Positions 23,561-36,295 of a stretch of DNA of 64,000 nt are shown here, one piece after another. The stretch covers positions 229,831,318 to 229,895,317 of the forward strand of contig JAHLJT010000631.1 of NCBI GenBank assembly GCA_031308135.1, written 5' to 3'. The notes beneath the pieces are model-generated. The model had not been told where the DNA came from. It saw only the letters and a program-made list of their open reading frames with translations, and did not search any database. The position numbers and the translations under genes were made by a program. The stretch comes from Acheta domesticus. Taxonomy: Eukaryota; Arthropoda; Insecta; Orthoptera; Gryllidae. Positions within the stretch are counted from its first letter, which is position 1. Every line of letters begins with the position of its first letter.

Positions 23561-23781
23561 CGATTGATTTCGGGTGCGTCAACTGATAAAGTCATTAATA
23601 ATGTAAGTGTAGTGCATGTTTTATGGCGGTGATTACCCCCCTGAATGGCAAGATCCGGAGGCGACCTAACCGTGCGGTTGCGGGAGTTTTCCCGAAACGC
23701 TATTTCCCACCAGCGGGGCATCGACCCAGCCGGGACAAGTCGGTTAAGTTCCCGACTGATCTCACGGCATATGTGGTAGTG
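23561..23781 (-). mobile_element. SINE fragment, 3' part (copy 3)
   Basis: Matches the tail-proximal part of the tRNA-headed SINE: CGATTGATTTCGGG tail side, GTCAACTGATAAAGTCATTA, then CCACCAGCGGGGCATCG and CAGCCGGGACAAG. It lacks the tRNA head. Confidence 0.85.
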
Positions 23782-24464
23782 TTTTACATCGGGAAGAAGT
23801 CATTACAGAATTATTAATCACCTTTCAAAGAGCGACCTTTAATGAATCTTAATACGAAATCCAATTTTTCCTTTGTCATTATCTGTTCAATTTTTCAAGA
23901 GCTGTAAATAACTGCAGTTACACATATACCGTTTCACTTCTTATAATTAACTGAGTATTTCGAAACTCATTAACATTTCCCTTTCACCTTCAGTCGGGTT
24001 TATTGAGGAACTAAGTTTCCTGTACGTTTGTCAGCCTGCTGGCATGAAGATGAACTTGAATAAATAGCTCATAATGATGTTTTTCACGGCAGCACTAACA
24101 TTGGATGGTTACGCCAACGAAAAACTACCTGAATGAAAACGTCGGCGCAAACGACACCAATCTCACTTAAGTTTTTCATTTTTTCTTTAATATCATAATT
24201 TGTTTTTGTCTTCTTGGTATTTAGTGTCTTTCTGGTATTTTGCAGATCTTTGTATTTAATGGCACATACTTTGTAAGATTTTTTCTATAATGGTAAGCCT
24301 CTATAGATGGTGAGGTTTTTACTTTCACGCTAATGGAGCAGAGAGAAAGTTATGTAATGCTGCGCGAAAAAAACGGAGAAATTTCGACAGAAAAAACTAT
24401 TACACTATTATTTGATTAAGTGTTGTTTGTTGTTGGATACTGTGAAGAGCGTTTAAGGGAATGG

Positions 24465-24590
24465 TGCAGGTCTTATGTTCGTTGAAATTCTGAATTTTCG
24501 AAAATTGAAAAAGTTAAACATTTTTTCGGAGTCTTCCTACAACTACAATTATGAAGATAAAAATATTTTCCTTTAATAAAACGGGGTCCT
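24465..24590 (+). repeat. Dispersed repeat related to 3270-3400
   Basis: Shares the block TTGAAATTCTGAATTTTCGA followed by TTTTTTCGGAGTCTTCCT and ACTACAAT with the earlier locus. The family and boundaries are unknown. Confidence 0.5.
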
Positions 24591-24769
24591 TAGAGATAGA
24601 TTTTGAAATACAACTCGTGTACAATTTTTCGAAAATCTGAGTCCTTTTCGCATAATTTCGCGTGAAAATACGAGTGAGAAAGTACGTGCTGTTTTTGCGC
24701 CACTAGTTGTATAAGGGCTACCACCCGTTTAGGAATAAATAAACAATACTTTGCCGCTTTCCTCGTCTT

Positions 24770-25090
24770 TCCTTCCTCCAGGCGCAGTTGGGCGCAGTGT
24801 GCGCGGCGGCGCGGCGTAGCGCAGTAGGCGTTGACCTCGCGCCGAGCGTCGAACCGCCGCCCGCGTGGTGGGCGGCGGCGCGCGCCTCGGCCGGATCCCC
24901 CTCCTCCCCCTCCCCCCTCCACCCCGCCCTCCCCCTGTAATTAGCACCCGACCGGTGCACGAGTCCGTGCGATGCCACTGATACGCCGTCCACGTGTTGC
25001 CAGCCCGGATTTGATACGGCGTGCGTCGGGGGGACTAAATTGACTCTTCTGTTGCTTCGAGACGGATTCAATTGTCTAGTCACGGGCGTC
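24770..25090. other. CpG-rich island
   Basis: CpG-rich core at 24790-24900, a C-rich run near 24900-24935, and GTAATTAGCACCCGACCGG at its edge. Open frames on the minus strand are compositional. Confidence 0.5.
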
Positions 25091-25595
25091 AATTAATAAC
25101 TGCACCTAATCAGTCTTGTTACTCGGGATGAGAGGCGGAGATAATGCCTCTTTGGAACTGTATCCAGTTTGAATCATGATAGGTGCTGCTTTGATCGGTA
25201 ATTTTCGTGGCTTAATGGGTTTCTTCAAGGACGATTTGGAGTACTGCCAATATACGCGTTCAGAATTATGACTGACGGTACTGCTTTATTTTGCGCAGTC
25301 CACAGGTAGTTGCGGATCTCAGACTTACGGTCATGGCTTTATTCCTTGATCGAGTAAACAATGCCTAATCTTTTTCATATTAAATGTCACTAACAGATGG
25401 ATCATGAAGAGCTTATAAACAGAATGTACGGTATAAGGTAGACAAATATTGGATGACCCACTAGCTTAAAAAAACACGTAGAAATATCTTAATTAATTAC
25501 ATTCTCGAACATTATATCACAAACTAACAAGCATTAATTCTCGAGGTATTAACCGAATTTTTAAAAGAAACGAAATCCGAGAAAAGTATCCCAGA

Positions 25596-26150
25596 TATAC
25601 CGCCTGAGGTGTCGCAGGGCACCGCGAACCTGATGTCATTGCAGTGCCTCTGACCAGAAGGTCGACGACCACCCCCCAACGGTGGTGGAAAATCCTTCCA
25701 TCGACGGGTGGATCCCGACAAGTTCGACAGCTACGCAGTCTGGAGAATTCTAGCGGCCGGCTGCTCTGATCGGTAGTTTTACGAGGTTTCACCGAATGAA
25801 ACCACGCGAATGCCGGAGTCTTAACAAACTGGCCGCAGACCGTGCGCGATCTTTCCTTCCTCTTCCTTATCCTATCCTCATCCCTTACTTAAACATACTA
25901 TCATATGCACTAAACTAGCACACTTGTCAGGACACCATTAGGGAGCTTAGAGCTTGTCCAGACTGAGGCGGTGCCCCGCTGATGGGATACTTGCTTGAGA
26001 AATATCCCCACAAACCGACATAGGTCGGCACCGATCTCGCCACTTAGCGGGCGAAGATAACAGCCACTTCCCGCGGCGAAAACATACACTACACTTACGA
26101 GACTCATAACCTCCCATGTTGATGCGCCCGGAATCATTAATCAGTCAGAG
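25596..26150 (+). mobile_element. tRNA-headed SINE, copy 4 (full length, older)
   Basis: Plus-strand copy with a degraded head (GAGGTGTCGCAGGGCACC), the shared body (GGAGAATTCTAGCGGCCGGC, CTGAGGCGGTGCCCCGCTGA) and a tail near CGGAATCATTAATCAGTCAG. It is more diverged than the copy at 48521. Confidence 0.85.
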
Positions 26151-26329
26151 AAATGTACTGTTTAAATGGAATTGAAAATATTTCTGTTCTTCCACAATTA
26201 AACGACCAATAATTCCGGCCTGTAATGAAACAAAAATGACACAAACGACACGTTGATTCACAAGTATTAAACGTTTACATTCCGGAGTGTCCTCATTAGT
26301 CAGCGTTTGAATCTACTTCCAACCTCCAA

Positions 26330-26545
26330 TACACCAGCAAGCAAACCACGAAACGCCGCCCGCACGTCGACCTTCTCAATCGGCACGTCCTGTCCCATTC
26401 CGAAGGCGCAATCGGCGTGCAGAGAGAGCGCAGGGGCGGAAGCTGGCGGGCTGCAGTTCATTGGCCCGGCGCCGCTGTTGTCTCTTTCCCAGAGGGGCTC
26501 ACACTCCACTCCATTCTCTGGCGACAGCCGACGCTTCAGATGCAC
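26330..26545. other. GC-rich island
   Basis: CpG-rich block with GGGCTGCAGTTCATTGGCCC in the centre (CCAAT-type box on the minus strand). Frames on both strands are open without family resemblance. Confidence 0.45.
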
Positions 26546-26816
26546 GAAGGAAATGGAAATCCAATAGCCCCAGTTCAACACATTAGCGCCAATGAATCAG
26601 GAGGCATTCAGCCCGACCGGGGCAATGTCAGCGCGTTGCAACACACCCGCACTGGACCTTTCGACCTTTCTAATAGTCCAATTACTGTTCCTCATTTTTA
26701 GACCTCGGAGCTCGATAAACATCTCGAGCCTAGTATTCTCCAAAGATTTTGGTCTCAACTTCTGAAATAATTAACCAATTCACCACAGGTATGATAGAAA
26801 TGTTGTTTATCCATTA

Positions 26817-26875
26817 ATCGATTGATTGATTTCGCGTTTTCGGGCGTGTCAACTGCTATTGTCATTAATTTCAAA
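26817..26875 (-). mobile_element. SINE tail fragment (copy 5)
   Basis: ATCGATTGATTGATTTCG followed by CGGGCGTGTCAACTGCTA, matching the 3' end of the tRNA-headed SINE on the minus strand. Confidence 0.75.
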
Positions 26876-27136
26876 CGTCTAAGGCATGTTGTACCTCGAA
26901 ATGTGGCATTGTTCCTCTCAGGCCAGAATGTGAGTGTAGCGTCCGCTACTCAGCATGCGGCAACGCAGAACACAGCAGGCAGCGAGGACACTTGCAGAGT
27001 GGACACGGGTGGAATCCGCCACAATAGCGAAGAGACAAAAAAAGGTGCAGGTCCATAGATAGGCGCCACTCTGGCACCAGACGTGTCGCAAGACCACGCG
27101 GGTGCGACCATGTGGTGGCGACAGTCACAGCGAGCC

Positions 27137-27170
27137 TATAAAGGCCGGTGGCCCCAGCAAAAGGGACGTT
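27137..27170 (+). promoter_or_regulatory. Candidate TATA-type core promoter
   Basis: TATAAA at 27137-27142 sits in moderately GC-rich sequence after CGAGCC. About 30 nt downstream is GGGACGTTTGTTCC, next to a GTTTGT/ACAAAC hairpin. No coding exon is recognised downstream, so this is weak. Confidence 0.25.
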
Positions 27171-27324
27171 TGTTCCACAAACCTTTGTCGTGAGGACGCC
27201 AGGGTGCATGCAACGGCGCAAACTTGCCTGAGCGCGGGGCTTATGTCGAACAGAGTGTTCGGCAATTAGCAGGTGTTAACGGGGAGAGAATGATCCGGCA
27301 ATGGTACGGCTCACGTGTATATAT

Positions 27325-27392
27325 GTAAATAAATGTGTATATGTATATATGCAGTATATATACAAGTGTATATATACAAGTGTATATACTTG

Positions 27393-27422
<30 letters not shown>
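27325..27422. repeat. TATATACAAGTG and (CA)n microsatellites
   Basis: Alternating TA/GT-rich text (TATATACAAGTG repeated) leads into a run of about 14 CA units at 27395-27422. Confidence 0.9.
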
Positions 27423-27423
<1 letters not shown>

Positions 27424-27561
27424 CACAGTCGTCTTGTGAGTAATTTGTGCAACCCACGACGTCATGGCGCCAACTACGTTTCGTTTTCTCGGGGTTCCCC
27501 CTCTAGGTTCATTCATTTACTAGAATGGCAGCACCCGTATCTCGAAATCTAGACTCCGGTC

Positions 27562-27716
27562 ATGTGCGATAGTGTAGTCCGTGAAAGTTTGTCAAAGTAT
27601 GATGAGAGGATGAGACAAAGGTGAGGAAGCGAAGATCGCGCGCGGTCCTTGGTCCTTGTGTGAGGGTACTGCTCCGGCATTCGTCTGGTATTCATGGGAG
27701 ATACCACAGAAAATTA
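27562..27716 (-). mobile_element. SINE body fragment (copy 6)
   Basis: Contains GAAGATCGCGCGCGGTCC, then CTGCTCCGGCATTCGTCTGG and ACCACAGAAAAT, the middle of the tRNA-headed SINE on the minus strand. Both ends are missing. Confidence 0.8.
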
Positions 27717-28040
27717 TTGCATTTGCATGAGAAAAATGTTCTTCACCAAGTTTTAAAAACACAAGGAGTAACAGAAACTACAAAAATAAGAAGCCTCCAA
27801 AATTAGCAAATGCCAACAAGACACCCAAATTATATGACAAAGAATATTTGAGAGGACAGCATTGATAAAAAGAAACTAAATTGTTTTGAGCTTTTTGATT
27901 TAACTTACTTTGTAAGCACGGGTCATCATTGAGACATTTCACAAATGTTTCCGTATTATACTAACTGCCAAATTTCTTCATATGAACAAATTTCAAATAC
28001 AAACCGAAACATTGTTTGTTGTAACTATTTAATAAACTAT

Positions 28041-28253
28041 ATATTATTATTATTATTATTATTATTAAATGATCTCATAAAGATAGTTAATTTTTACAAT
28101 TTCATTAAATTTTTATTTGCTCAAATCGTACTTTTCGACGAAATAATATCATCGTCGAATCAATTTGAGCAAATGAAAATATAATTACATTTTAAAAATT
28201 GTCTTTAAATTTAATGAGATCATTTTAATAATAATAATAATAATAATAATAAG
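28041..28253. mobile_element. Palindromic A+T-rich MITE with (ATT)n/(AAT)n ends
   Basis: The left arm runs from an ATT array through AAATGATCTCAT to TTTGCTCAAAT. The right arm reverses it (ATTTGAGCAAAT to ATGAGATCATTT) and ends in an AAT array. The centre is TTCGACGA...TCGTCGAA. The stem is about 90 bp with mismatches. The microsatellite ends may be part of the element or an insertion preference. Confidence 0.75.
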
Positions 28254-28254
28254 A

Positions 28255-28620
28255 AGAAGAAGAAGAGAAGAAGAAAATGAAGAAAGAAATAGACGAACTG
28301 AAAAAAACCGACAAGGTACAAGCTGAGCAAGAAATTTAATGCCATTCATATTCTTTCATGAATATCCTTTTGCGAAAGATTTCATAATAATCGCAGAGAA
28401 CTATTTTCACGTCATGCTATCACGATAAAGCAATTTCCGAGTGAAATGATAAGCGCGTCTCATTATGTTGGGGCGAGAGTACGACTTAAGGAAGTTTTAT
28501 ATGAATCATCACGGGGAAGTGTTGCGAGCAACGATGACATAGACACAGCTGTATTATATAGGCGTTTCGAAAGGAAGGAAGGAAAAGAAAGAAAGAAGAA
28601 AGAAAAGAAAGAAAACCATT
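28255..28620. repeat. Purine-rich simple-sequence patches
   Basis: GAAGAA runs near 28252-28300 and GGAAGGAA/GAAAGAAA runs near 28570-28615, with unassigned sequence between. Confidence 0.8.
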
Positions 28621-29599
28621 GCTGAAAACGTAGTGATCACTCCAAAACTTACATATCGAAATTTCAATTACTCCAATAGCAAAGGCTGTACTCCTTAAGA
28701 CACTTCAAACACAACTGGAATATTCCTTCAAAATTGCGTCACAGAAAACATTTAAAGAAGGAAAAAGGCACGATTATTTATTTATTGTGAATGACAAATG
28801 GCAAGAAACATTTTATCTAAGACTAAGGGCCTTTACTTCATGTCAGACTTTTAATATTTCACGATATACATCGTTAACATCCTTTAACCGTTTAACATAA
28901 TATTTTTAATAATTTCATTCACGCATACAGTAAGGTACAAATAGATAGTTCCTTTTTATAATTTCTCATTCATAACTATGAGAGCGCTAATAATGACTGA
29001 CCACAACGGATGCTTCCTCAACTGTACACTCTGGAGTTCCATTCTGTACAACTTGGTAAATCGTTTCCATTTTATGGAAGTAACGCGTTTATGCTTTTTG
29101 CCATGACATTATTTGCGATTAATTTTAATTCTCAATTACTTTCAGACTATATTCAGTCATTGACTCACCTAGCCCTTGGAGTTCGAAAAATATTAGCCAA
29201 CTCTTACAAGTTGACTCCGCAATTCTCGGTGAAGCTCATTTCCAATACCATTAAATTCACCGATTAAAGAGCGAGTTAGAGTAAAAGCAGAGAAAATTCA
29301 ATTACAAGTCAAAATGACACATTAAAGAAAAATTGATTTTGTGAATTCAGTTCAGTGGTGCAGGCAGTTACGTTTTAACCAATTACGCTCCTTGCCAGCG
29401 TGGAGCATGTCTCAACTACCGACTACTCTCCAACTCATTAGCCAAGACAGCGGATTTTCATCAATCATGTCGCAATTCATTCCGCCTCGGATCGCTCAAG
29501 CTGCACCTCGCAGGGTCTCCACACAATTTCTCGTCATCCTCGTTTCGTCACTATTATACTCATCACCGCATAAATTTGTTGTTGTTTGCAGCTGGTGTT
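28621..29599. other. Unassigned A+T-rich sequence
   Basis: Contains an 85-codon open frame (29010-29267, plus) without family resemblance. Nothing else recognised. Confidence 0.5.
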
Positions 29600-31130
29600 A
29601 TGGTCATCCTACCGCTTCGTTGCTGTTGCTGTCATCGCCTTCCCCTGCTTCGTCCCCGTTGTCGTCTACTTCCCACCGATTCCTCCCTGTTGCTGTCATC
29701 GTCTTCCCACCGCTACGCTACGGTGGCTGTCGTCGTCTTCCCACCGCTTCGCCACGATGGCTGTCGTCGTCTTCCCACCGCTTCGCCACGGTGGTTGTCG
29801 TCGTCTTCCCACCGCTTCGCCACGGTGGTTGTCGTCGTCTTCCCACCGCTTCGCCACGGTGGCTGTCGTCGTCTTCCCACCGCTACGCCACGATGGCTGT
29901 CGTCGTCTTCCCACCGCTTCGCCACGGTGGTTGTCGCCGTCTTCCCACCGCTTCGCCACGGTGGCTGTCGTCGTCTTCCCACCGCTTCGCCACGGTGGCT
30001 GTCGTCGTCTTCCCACCGCTTCGCCACGGTGGCTGTCGTCGTCTTCCCACCGCTTCGCCACGGTGGCTGTCGTCGTCTTCCCACCGCTTCGCCACGGTGG
30101 CTGTCGTCGTCTTCCCACCGCTTCGCCACGGTGGCTGTCGTCGTCTTCCCACCGCTTCGCCACGGTGGCTGTCGTCGTCTTCCCACCGCTTCGCCACGGT
30201 GGCTGTCGTCGTCTTCCCACCGCTACGCCACGGTGGCTGTCGTCGTCTTCCCACCGCTTCGCCACGGTGGCTGTCGTCGTCTTCCCACCGCTTCGCCACG
30301 GTGGCTGTCGTCGTCTTCCCACCGCTTCGCCACGGTGGCTGTCGTCGTCTTCCCACCGCTTCGCCACGGTGGCTGTCGTCGTCTTCCCACCGCTTCGCCA
30401 CGGTGGCTGTCGTCGTCTTCCCACCGCTTCGCCACGGTGGCTGTCGTCGTCTTCCCACCGCTTCGCCACGGTGGCTGTCGTCGTCTTCCCACCGCTTCGC
30501 CACGGTGGCTGTCGTCGTCTTCCCACCGCGTCGCCACGGTGGCTGTCGTCGTCTTCCCACCGCTTCGCCACGGTGGCTGTCGTCGTCTTCCCACCGCTTC
30601 GCCACGGTGGCTGTCGTCGTCTTCCCACCGCTTCGCCACGGTGGCTGTCGTCGTCTTCCCACCGCTTCGCCACGGTGGCTGTCGTCGTCTTCCCACCGCT
30701 TCGCCACGGTGGCTGTCGTCGTCTTCCCACCGCTTCGCCACGGTGGCTGTCGTCGTCTTCCCACCGCTTCGCCACGGTGGCTGTCGTCGTCTTCCCACCG
30801 CTTCGCCACGGTGGCTGTCGTCGTCTTCCCACCGCTTCGCCACGGTGGCTGTCGTCGTCTTCCCACCGCTTCGCCACGGTGGCTGTCGTCGTCTTCCCAC
30901 CGCTTCGCCACGGTGGCTGTCGTCGTCTTCCCACCGCTTCGCCACGGTGGCTGTCGTCGTCTTCCCACCGCTTCGCCACGGTGGCTGTCGTCGTCTTCCC
31001 ACCGCTTCGCCACGGTGGCTGTCGTCGTCTTCCCACCGCTTCGGCACGGTTGCTGTCGTCGTCTTACCACCGCTTCGGTGTGGTTGCTCTCACAGTCTTC
31101 CCACCGCTTCGTCGCTGTTGCTGTTGCCTT
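29600..31130. repeat. 34-bp minisatellite, about 40 units
   Basis: The unit can be written CTTCGCCACGGTGGCTGT + CGTCGTCTTCCCACCG. Central units are nearly identical. Units at both edges are progressively degenerate (for example TTCGTCCCCGTTGTCG on the left). Each unit holds the dyad CCACCG-8 nt-CGGTGG, a 6-bp stem. Because 34 is not a multiple of 3 and no phase of the unit has a stop on either strand, very long frames appear in all phases (up to 604 codons). These are not evidence of coding. Confidence 0.97.
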
Positions 31131-31149
31131 TGCTCCTTCGCGACTGATT

Positions 31150-31460
31150 CTGTAGACGTCTCTTACGGTGGCGACGGCAGAGACAGCAGCGGAAGTGAGC
31201 GGGAATGAACCGGAAGGCGGCGCGGGTGCCGCTTCCGGTGCGCTTTCGCGCGGCGCCTGGGCTCTGGGCCGCACCCTGGTGATCCTCGGATCGATGACTG
31301 CGAAGCCCCGAGGCGACGCGACGCGACGCGACGCGAAGACGGCGGAGGCGATGGCGAAGGTGGCGGCGGGGGACGGAAACTGCTCAATGAGGCTCGTCCC
31401 CGCTTCCGCCAGTGCCCGCACGTCGCCCGCACCGCGCCAAGCGGCGGGGAAATGACACCG
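31150..31460. other. CpG-rich island beside the minisatellite
   Basis: Contains a GCGAC pentamer run at 31313-31336. A minus-strand frame continues from here into the minisatellite but shows only low-complexity sequence. Confidence 0.5.
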
Positions 31461-34400
31461 GGTACCGGAAATGCTATGCTTTTTGTCAATGCTGTTACGT
31501 GTACGTATTATCCGATCCCCAGAACCGGAGATTGAAATTTCAAAATAAATTTGTTTAAGAAACTTACAATAATCATTGAATCAGCAGGGATATTAAGTCG
31601 ATCAGTTACGCTTTCGATGTCCATTATTCCACTGATACACGGCACGCTTGTAATGTCAGTGAATGGAACAATAACTGTCTGAAAAGCAAGAACGATAATT
31701 CAGATACATATCTGCAAGTGAAATGGTCAGGAAACGTCAAAGGCGATAAATGAATTCCACATTTGAAACGGCACATTCGAAGCCACTAATAAAATTGATT
31801 TTGATGCAAGTACAATCTAAATACTTATATTTCCAATATTGCTGTAAGTACTTCAGGAATTTTTTAGAGTACCTGCTAGTAGCCATTCCTTATCTAAGGA
31901 AAAATTGAAACGCTTACGAACTACATTCAGAGCTCTAAGGTAGACGTAAAATATCCTAATGTCTTTCTCTGGGGGAACCATAGTATTTTCAATACGTAAG
32001 ATTGACAAAAATATAACGTGGATATTTGTGTAAAAAAGAAAAACTGCCAAAATCTAGCTGAAAAACAGAATATTGAAAATTTCAATATCACAGTATTAAG
32101 TAAGTACAGTACTTAAATTTTATTTGTAGAGTACTTGTAAGTACAGTAAAAAGTTAGTTTTAAAAAAGAAAAAAAGAATAGATTGCAAAGAATATCTCGC
32201 AACTGCTAACATTAACAGCCGACCTAATGGACAATATCAAAATATGTAACAAGGAAAATTCCAATATTTTTGCTAAGAGCCCGAACCGTGCCACAGGAGT
32301 GCACCGATTCGGAACATTTCCCTCAGGCATCGGTGCGTTCGATTTGCTTGGCCTTTGAAAGGAGAGGGCGGAAAACGAGCATTTCGCAGCCCAGTGCGCG
32401 ACGCTCTTTGTCTTAGCAGCCGGTCACTGAAAAGTCAGGGTTACGTCGAATTCGACATTTCACATCGAAATTGAAACGCTTAAACCATGTGGTTCCTATT
32501 CGAATCCCTTCCTCTACAAGTCATTAGTTCTGATCAACAAACAAATACATTAGTATAAAATATTTCTTAATATTAGCCATTTTAATGTTTTGCCATGGTA
32601 ATGATTCACGCATCACGTTACGTAACTTTCTATTATCTCACATGTGACTTAGTCGACGTAATGTGGGTATATGAAATTAAATGTGAAATCGTCCGTTTCG
32701 TTTTTTGCTACTTTCCTTAATAATTGAGAGAGTCTTTTCCTGTTACTCTTTATACGAAAACATAAGAAGTAAGCAAATAATGTATGAAACACAGAAAATG
32801 AAAATAATTCATATTTTACAAAAAAATAATGCCGTAACAGCTGGATTCTTTTCTTTGTTGTTGCAGACGGGTACGTGTGAGAAAAATAGCTCTTGAACTC
32901 AGGAGCAGAACTGCGTTATCTCAATTTCAAAACAAACTTCGCTTTACAGCTTTATTTGAAGTACGTGTTAATCTTTCTCATCGTTGTTCCACGTGATTCC
33001 ACACACGCCTTTGTCAGTGAGTCAGGTATTTAAACCTTGGCCCGCGCATCCTGTCATCATTCAAAATGATTATTCTGATAACAGAGTAGTTAATGTGCCG
33101 AAACGTGACGCATTGCATTCTATTCGACAAACTTTCGGCTTCGAGGCAGGAAAAGACACAAAGCGACATCGTTTCCTTGACGCAAAAAGAACGTTTAGAG
33201 GCACGCCCTTCAGCCAACGAAGATATTTATGAAAGCAGAGGCAACACCCGAGACCAAATTGCGAGGAGAGAGCGATGTCAATTGGAGCCTTTTCGCTCTG
33301 AATTAGGAGCTCGATTGGCAATGGCGTGTCATCGCTTTCACTCTTTTCAAGCGGGCAGGTCACGCAACAGCTGCCGTCTCAGCTGCGAGCACGTTTCACC
33401 GACTTCTGGAACGAGACAGACGTGATGGTGAGGGTCAAGCGAAAAATTTAATATACTCGTAGAACCGCTATTGTAGCTTTCTTTTAAAATCGTCTCGGTT
33501 TTCGTAGCTGTGACAAAGAAAAGCTCAGGCAGGCAGAATTTGCAAGTTTCGGTGAAGGGAATGCGTCATGTTCGCCATATGTTTCTCTCACCAACCCCCC
33601 CCCCCACCCCCGTCAAGCGTGGAAATTACACTAGATCCACCGTTAGTTGGTCGGCAAAATTGGGCAATCTATCCAAGATGCCAAATATATACATGCGTAG
33701 AACCGCTATTCTGAAAATGTTTCTCATGACCTTCAATTAGTCCAATAATTTAATGCAAACGTATATTATATTTGAGAAGGACCTCCCAACGTTACAGAGC
33801 AACAGCATTCATTTGAACGAGAATTTCACTGTTCAGTAAAAGATGATCGAAATCATCTTTGTATGCTACTGAAAGCATCCCAGAAAGAATTGTGTATCCC
33901 TTGAGAAATATTCCTCAGTGACCTACCTGAAGCGCACATGAAATCACATTTTTGAATTTCATTCACGTTCTTACTGTTGAATATTTCCTGGAACTTCTAG
34001 TAATCTCCTACACAGAAGTCCAGATTTACCCACCATAAAGAATAGCGACATGCACATGACGAGATTAAGAATATTCATGATTTTCTGTAAGACTCATAAC
34101 GTAGAAAATTGGAGTATTTTCTGTAGAGTGATGGACAAACGTTACTGTAGAGGGAACAGAGTTCGCAGCGCAAGCAAATTTGAACTTCAGGTAAGGTATC
34201 AGCCGCAGCATTGCTCGTCTTGACACTGAGTTTTGCTGGTCTTTTTTTAGTTTTTATGTCTTCGTTTACATCTATTTATTTCAACAATTAATTATTTTAC
34301 GTACACTGTAAAACAGAATAAATAGATCATTTTTCGAAGATGAACGATGTTTTATATTATTATACTTTTTGTTCTTATTTTTTTTCTTTTCATTATCTGT

Positions 34401-34525
34401 CACTTCACTTAGCCACAGCGTTGTATTCAATAAGAGAAAAAAGAAAAACAACAATATGACATCAATAATATCAATAACAATCACAAAAACAACCATGTAT
34501 CCTTGTGACTACAGATGAATAGTTG
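31461..34525. other. Intergenic sequence, no gene recognised
   Basis: A+T-rich overall. AAGTACT-type words cluster at 31840-31870 and 32095-32150 and may mark a decayed hAT-like element. Moderately GC-rich patches occur at 32280-32400 and 33230-33420. A run of about 10 C lies at 33597-33606. Confidence 0.45.
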
Positions 34526-34529
34526 ACGA

Positions 34530-34830
34530 CGACGCCTACGCCGTGATATATGGTTGCCGGGGCCTCTTGTGGCGTAGCCATCCGGGTACGGGCGTCGCAT
34601 CGCGGGTTGTGGTAGGCCGCCGCCCCAGCTGTCGCCGCCGCCGCCGCCGCCGCCGGGGCGCGAGCACCGCGCCGCTCCATCGCCGCGATAAAATTAATGC
34701 GCGTGCGGCAGTGGCTGCAGAAGGGAGCCGCCCAGCGCATGAATTTCACGCGGCAGATAACGCCGTTTGACGACCAAGGTTAACGACCCGCGCGCCCGCG
34801 CCGACGCTTCCACAAACACCACTAACGGAG
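34530..34830. other. CpG-rich island
   Basis: GCCGCC run at 34630-34655, followed by GATAAAATTAATGCGCGTGC, an ATTA core in CpG-rich text. No credible coding frame. Confidence 0.5.
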
Positions 34831-36290
34831 GAAAAACGGCGCTATGGCATGGAGGAGTATGTGAGAACGGCACAAACCTTTTTACTCGTCGTGGAACCAA
34901 AGAACTTATAGGTGTTGACGAGAATCTCGAGTGTCTTGAATAAGTATGCACGTAACCGGAGTACACGATTTTTTATGATTACTTGTACTTGTACGTAATA
35001 CACGTTCAGCCATTGAATGAAAGCAATCCTAAGTGGCCGAGAATAAATGCATCTCTACTGCGTTTACAGTGATCTTGGAACACAATGATGGGACATCGCT
35101 GTATCTAAGAGTATAGGGAAAAGTCCACTTGATTCAAGCACTGTTATGAAGAATGAAACTATCACCTTGACAGCTATATCTGTCGAAAAGAACCGCATTA
35201 AAAGGGATAATACTGATATATAAAAAATTGGAAAATGATTTTCAAAAACACTGTTCCTTGATATGTCTATCACACCTTAAATGTTTCAAATAAGATTAAA
35301 AATTCTAAAAAATACAAAAAACATTTTGTTAACCGTATTATCATGCCCGGAATTGTGACAACACGGAATTACTCTTCTTTCTTGATTGCTCCAAATTCCC
35401 AGGGGCAATATTCCTTAACACTAGAAAATAATTACGATGTTGAAATGGGTATTATTATCTCTGTGGCTTTAATGTGAAAAGGTTATTTTGAAAGAAATGA
35501 GGCAGGGATAATTTTTCGAGTAGTTATAATTTTCACAGATATTCTGTCAAAAGGAACGATTCCGAGTATGAATGCCCAAGATGCAGAAGGAAAAACCAAT
35601 AAAAAAAAGTAATATTATTTTAAGAACATATAAACCAGAGGATATGTACAACTGAACCTGTCCTTGCAATTTAAGAAATGTGGATTTACGTTATTAAAAT
35701 AACTTCGACGAAATGAAAAAAAAATTAGACACTAATTTTTTTCAAATATTCCGAGAATGTACGTAATACGCAGTGGATATTGCAAATAAAATGGTACCGG
35801 GGATGAACCAAGTACAAACACAAAGCTCCCACCCCCAAGCCGATTCCAATATCCTCGATAACATAAGTTACATAAAACAAGAATTTTATGATTTTGCATC
35901 GAAAACATTTTCTCACCCAAGTAAATAGAACAGACTTTGATGAATGATGAGATGGAAAGTGGGACAATGGGACCGGAATTACTGTTGATATGACTGTCGA
36001 AGCTTCCGCAGGTTATGTAACAGATGTTTTTTGTTTTTGTTTTGTTTTCGGCCCTTTTAATTAAAACACATTTATTTGCCCCAACCAATTCTCCTACTTA
36101 GATTGTATGGATTAGGGGACGTGAGGAGGGGACTGGGCACAGGCGGACCGGCGTAACGTCCTATCCTACTGCCCTAGTGCACGTACGTCAGACGAATGTG
36201 GTAAATTCAAGGTTTTTTGTTAATTTTTTTTGCAGTAATCTACGCGTATCTCCTCTCCTTCTTCACCAGTCTTAACAATTACGTCGCGAT
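34831..36290. other. Unassigned sequence with one 118-codon minus-strand frame
   Basis: The frame at 36088-35732 encodes LCYRGYWNRLGGGSFVFVL and similar text. I do not recognise the family and see no supporting exon signals. It could be a transposon tail or chance. Confidence 0.4.
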
Positions 36291-36295
36291 GATTA

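Noticed and set aside
29690..31090. CRISPR-like repeat array
   Set aside because: Repeats are contiguous without unique spacers, and the context is eukaryotic.
29341..31421. Long open frames of 446-604 codons on both strands
   Set aside because: They arise from a 34-bp unit with no stop in any phase. Frames are equally open on both strands and the peptide is a pure repeat.
35732..36088. 118-codon minus-strand frame as a gene
   Set aside because: Product not recognised and no start, splice or promoter support; kept only as a note.
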